From Candidatus Omnitrophota bacterium (GTDB taxonomy: Bacteria > Omnitrophota > Gorgyraeia > B26-G9): a DNA stretch of 6,428 nt. Positions 5,617 to 6,428 of the stretch are shown piece after piece (within the stretch, counting starts at the first letter, position 1; each line of letters starts with the position of its first letter). Location of the stretch: the NCBI GenBank assembly GCA_018399295.1, contig JAGYOO010000084.1, positions 1 through 6,428 on the forward strand. Direction: 5' to 3'. The notes under the pieces were generated by a model that was given only the letters and a program-made list of their open reading frames with translations, made no database searches and had not been told where the DNA came from. Both the position numbers and the translations under genes were made by a program.

Positions 5617-5971
5617 TTAAATTATACAGGGGAGAGCACTGTTTTTCAAAAGACAGCCTCCCTCTTCCCGGCCAGCCTGCCCCCTTCTTTTTGATGATTT
5701 TAAGCTAAGGGTAACAAGGCCAGAATAAGAGACTGCGCTTAGAATTACCGCAAAGAGAGGGTGAAAAGGCGATTTAACGGGGTCTGCCCTGGCAGGAGAC
5801 ATTCCCAAACAAGGCCTTAGAAGCGCCACAAAAGCCATTACTGAGGATACCTCAGAATTACTTAATATCTCTAAATCATCACAGCCTAACTCAAAAGACG
5901 AACTCGCTGTCTTCGGTGTGATTTTGAGAATCCGGGCCACAGGAGGGTCACTAATGTCAGGCTTTAAATGA
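5617..5971. other. Unassigned block open on both strands
   Basis: The minus strand is open from 5940 to 5617 (107 codons with an ATG). The plus strand is open from 5765 to a TGA at 5969-5971 (68 codons before the stop, no ATG start and only one late internal Met). Neither product is recognised. The block contains a perfect 6-bp hairpin, CTGAGG-ATA-CCTCAG (5841-5855), and an AAGAC/GTCTT pair further right. Overlapping open frames plus hairpins suit a repeat element or structured non-coding DNA at least as well as a gene, so no CDS is called. Confidence 0.3.
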
Positions 5972-6031
5972 GGTGTCCTTACCTGATATCATCTTCGACC
6001 CGGGAGCATGCGGAGACTAGTCAATGGCATT

Positions 6032-6059
6032 AAAAAAAACCGCGTCATTACGATGCGGT
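6032..6059 (-). terminator. Rho-independent terminator for the GNAT gene
   Basis: Read on the minus strand, a hairpin with an 8-bp stem (one G-T pair) and a 5-nt loop occupies 6059-6039. It is followed at once by a run of U (complement of A 6032-6039, the last A being part of the stem). It lies about 107 nt beyond the stop codon of the minus-strand acetyltransferase, the right position and strand to end its transcript. Confidence 0.7.
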
Positions 6060-6126
6060 AAGAGCAGCTGCTATTGCCCTTGCTCACAAGACTGAATAAT
6101 CAGTAACGAAAATTTTGCGGTTTTTT
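6034..6126. repeat. Foldable element closed by a perfect 10-bp inverted repeat
   Basis: AAAAAACCGC (6034-6043) and GCGGTTTTTT (6117-6126) are exact inverted copies. Inside lie GAGCA/TGCTC (6062-6066 with 6081-6085), the 10-bp palindrome AGCAGCTGCT (6063-6072) and ACTGA-ATAA-TCAGT (6091-6104). The CCGC of 6040-6043 can pair either with GCGG 6055-6058 (the terminator hairpin) or with GCGG 6117-6120 (the long closing stem), so the two folds exclude each other. It could be a structured terminator region, an attenuator or a small RNA. Confidence 0.45.
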
Positions 6127-6166
6127 ATGGGGACAGTGTTTTTCCGGCAAGTCGCAATATACCTAT

Positions 6167-6428
6167 TTAAACCCGACGCGTCTTGCGCAGTCGCCTGGCG
6201 AGTCTGCAAAAAGTAAGATCACCGATACTCATTCCGGTATTTTTTTTGAAACCGTTACTGAAACAAAGACTGTTGGCAGCCTGCATCTTTTCACTTGAGC
6301 GAAAATAAATAATGCGATACTCCTGCTCCTGACAGAATTTTACGGCCTCGATAAGCAGCTGTTTCCCCAGCCCGATCCCCCGGTACTCGGATTTCACAAA
6401 TATGCGCCGCAGCAGGGCCGAGTTATTA
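6167..6428 (-). CDS. GNAT-family N-acetyltransferase, 5' end beyond the window
   Basis: Only the C-terminal 86 residues are present; the frame stays open to the right edge of the window, so the start lies outside. The visible part carries the acetyl-CoA pyrophosphate-binding loop of GNAT enzymes, R-G-I-G-L-G-K, directly after a V-K-S-E-Y segment. An amphipathic helix (QLLIEAVKFCQEQ), a beta strand (YRIIYFRSS), the S-x-x-M-x-A-A-N-x-L helix and the GFKKN turn follow, in the usual motif A to B order. GNATs transfer an acetyl group from acetyl-CoA to an amine of a small molecule, peptide or protein; the substrate cannot be told from this part. An internal GTG at 6395-6397 could be taken for a start, but family residues continue upstream of it. 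The gene converges on the radical SAM cassette and has its own terminator at 6032-6059. Confidence 0.8.
   Translation of the reverse strand, partial: NNSALLRRIFVKSEYRGIGLGKQLLIEAVKFCQEQEYRIIYFRSSEKMQAANSLCFSNGFKKNTGMSIGDLTFCRLARRLRKTRRV

Larger units (their letters stand above)
5095..6166. other. About 1.07-kb region without a convincing gene, between convergent genes
   Basis: No reading frame here resembles a known protein family. Frames longer than 60 codons are low-similarity and mostly lack good starts. The frame continuing past the stop of the third radical SAM gene is stop-free to a TAA at 5362-5364 (89 codons) but has no ATG or GTG. The region contains, in order, an imperfect hairpin (about 5131-5171), an A/T-rich palindrome, three DnaA-box-like sites, a GCGGCC pair (5451-5456 and 5465-5470), a block open on both strands (about 5617-5971) and a foldable element with a terminator. 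No tRNA- or rRNA-like sequence was recognised. Confidence 0.55.

Noticed and set aside
5475..5708. 77-aa plus-strand open frame
   Set aside because: It has a TTG start without a Shine-Dalgarno site, no recognisable domain and no compositional sign of coding.
5999..6022. Cluster of restriction-type palindromes (CCCGGG, GCATGC, GACTAGTC) resembling a cloning-vector polylinker
   Set aside because: The order and spacing do not match a polylinker that I can identify, and the flanking sequence looks genomic. A vector screen would settle it.
6121..6140. Possible transposon end around the GGGGACAGTG sequence
   Set aside because: No matching inverted partner or transposase is present in the window.

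Overview
This 6.4 kb window is bacterial. Short intergenic gaps, Shine-Dalgarno-like sites, sigma70-type promoter boxes and a rho-independent terminator all support this. The mix of radical SAM genes, a PilZ protein and moderate GC would fit an uncultivated environmental lineage (Omnitrophota-like or deltaproteobacterial-like). That placement is an impression from gene style; no marker gene is present.

Layout from left to right. Bases 1-346 hold no supportable gene. They contain a C-rich/G-rich hairpin, a very G-rich run able to form a G-quadruplex (60-78), and an A/T-rich stretch with a candidate promoter (290-318) for a small HExxH metallopeptidase of the ImmA/IrrE type (347-796). A strong consensus promoter (805-834) precedes a tandem two-domain PilZ protein (873-1550), a likely c-di-GMP receptor. 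A tight plus-strand cassette of three radical SAM genes follows (1627-2615, 2625-4091, 4102-5094), with only 9-10 nt between genes. The outer two are paralogues of almost identical size (329 and 330 aa once the first is reconstructed), each with an N-terminal CxxxCxxC cluster and a C-terminal SPASM/twitch-like set of cysteines. The middle gene is a B12-binding-domain radical SAM protein. Together they look like a modification pathway for an unknown substrate; no precursor peptide or other substrate gene is visible.

The most striking point is that the first two radical SAM genes are interrupted while the third is clean. The first needs a -1 shift exactly at the heptamer A AAA AAG (1686-1692), which could be programmed frameshifting, transcriptional slippage, a real one-base deletion or a homopolymer sequencing error. 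The second has a TAG (2790-2792) and a TGA (3078-3080) in an otherwise intact 488-codon frame. Both fall where a single first-base G-to-T change would restore a plausible residue (Glu, Gly).

Bases 5095-6166 form about 1.07 kb without a convincing gene. They hold an A/T-rich palindrome followed by three DnaA-box-like 9-mers (5395-5444), an unassigned block open on both strands (about 5617-5971) and a densely foldable element (6032-6126). That element includes a minus-strand terminator for the last gene, a GNAT acetyltransferase that runs off the right edge of the window.
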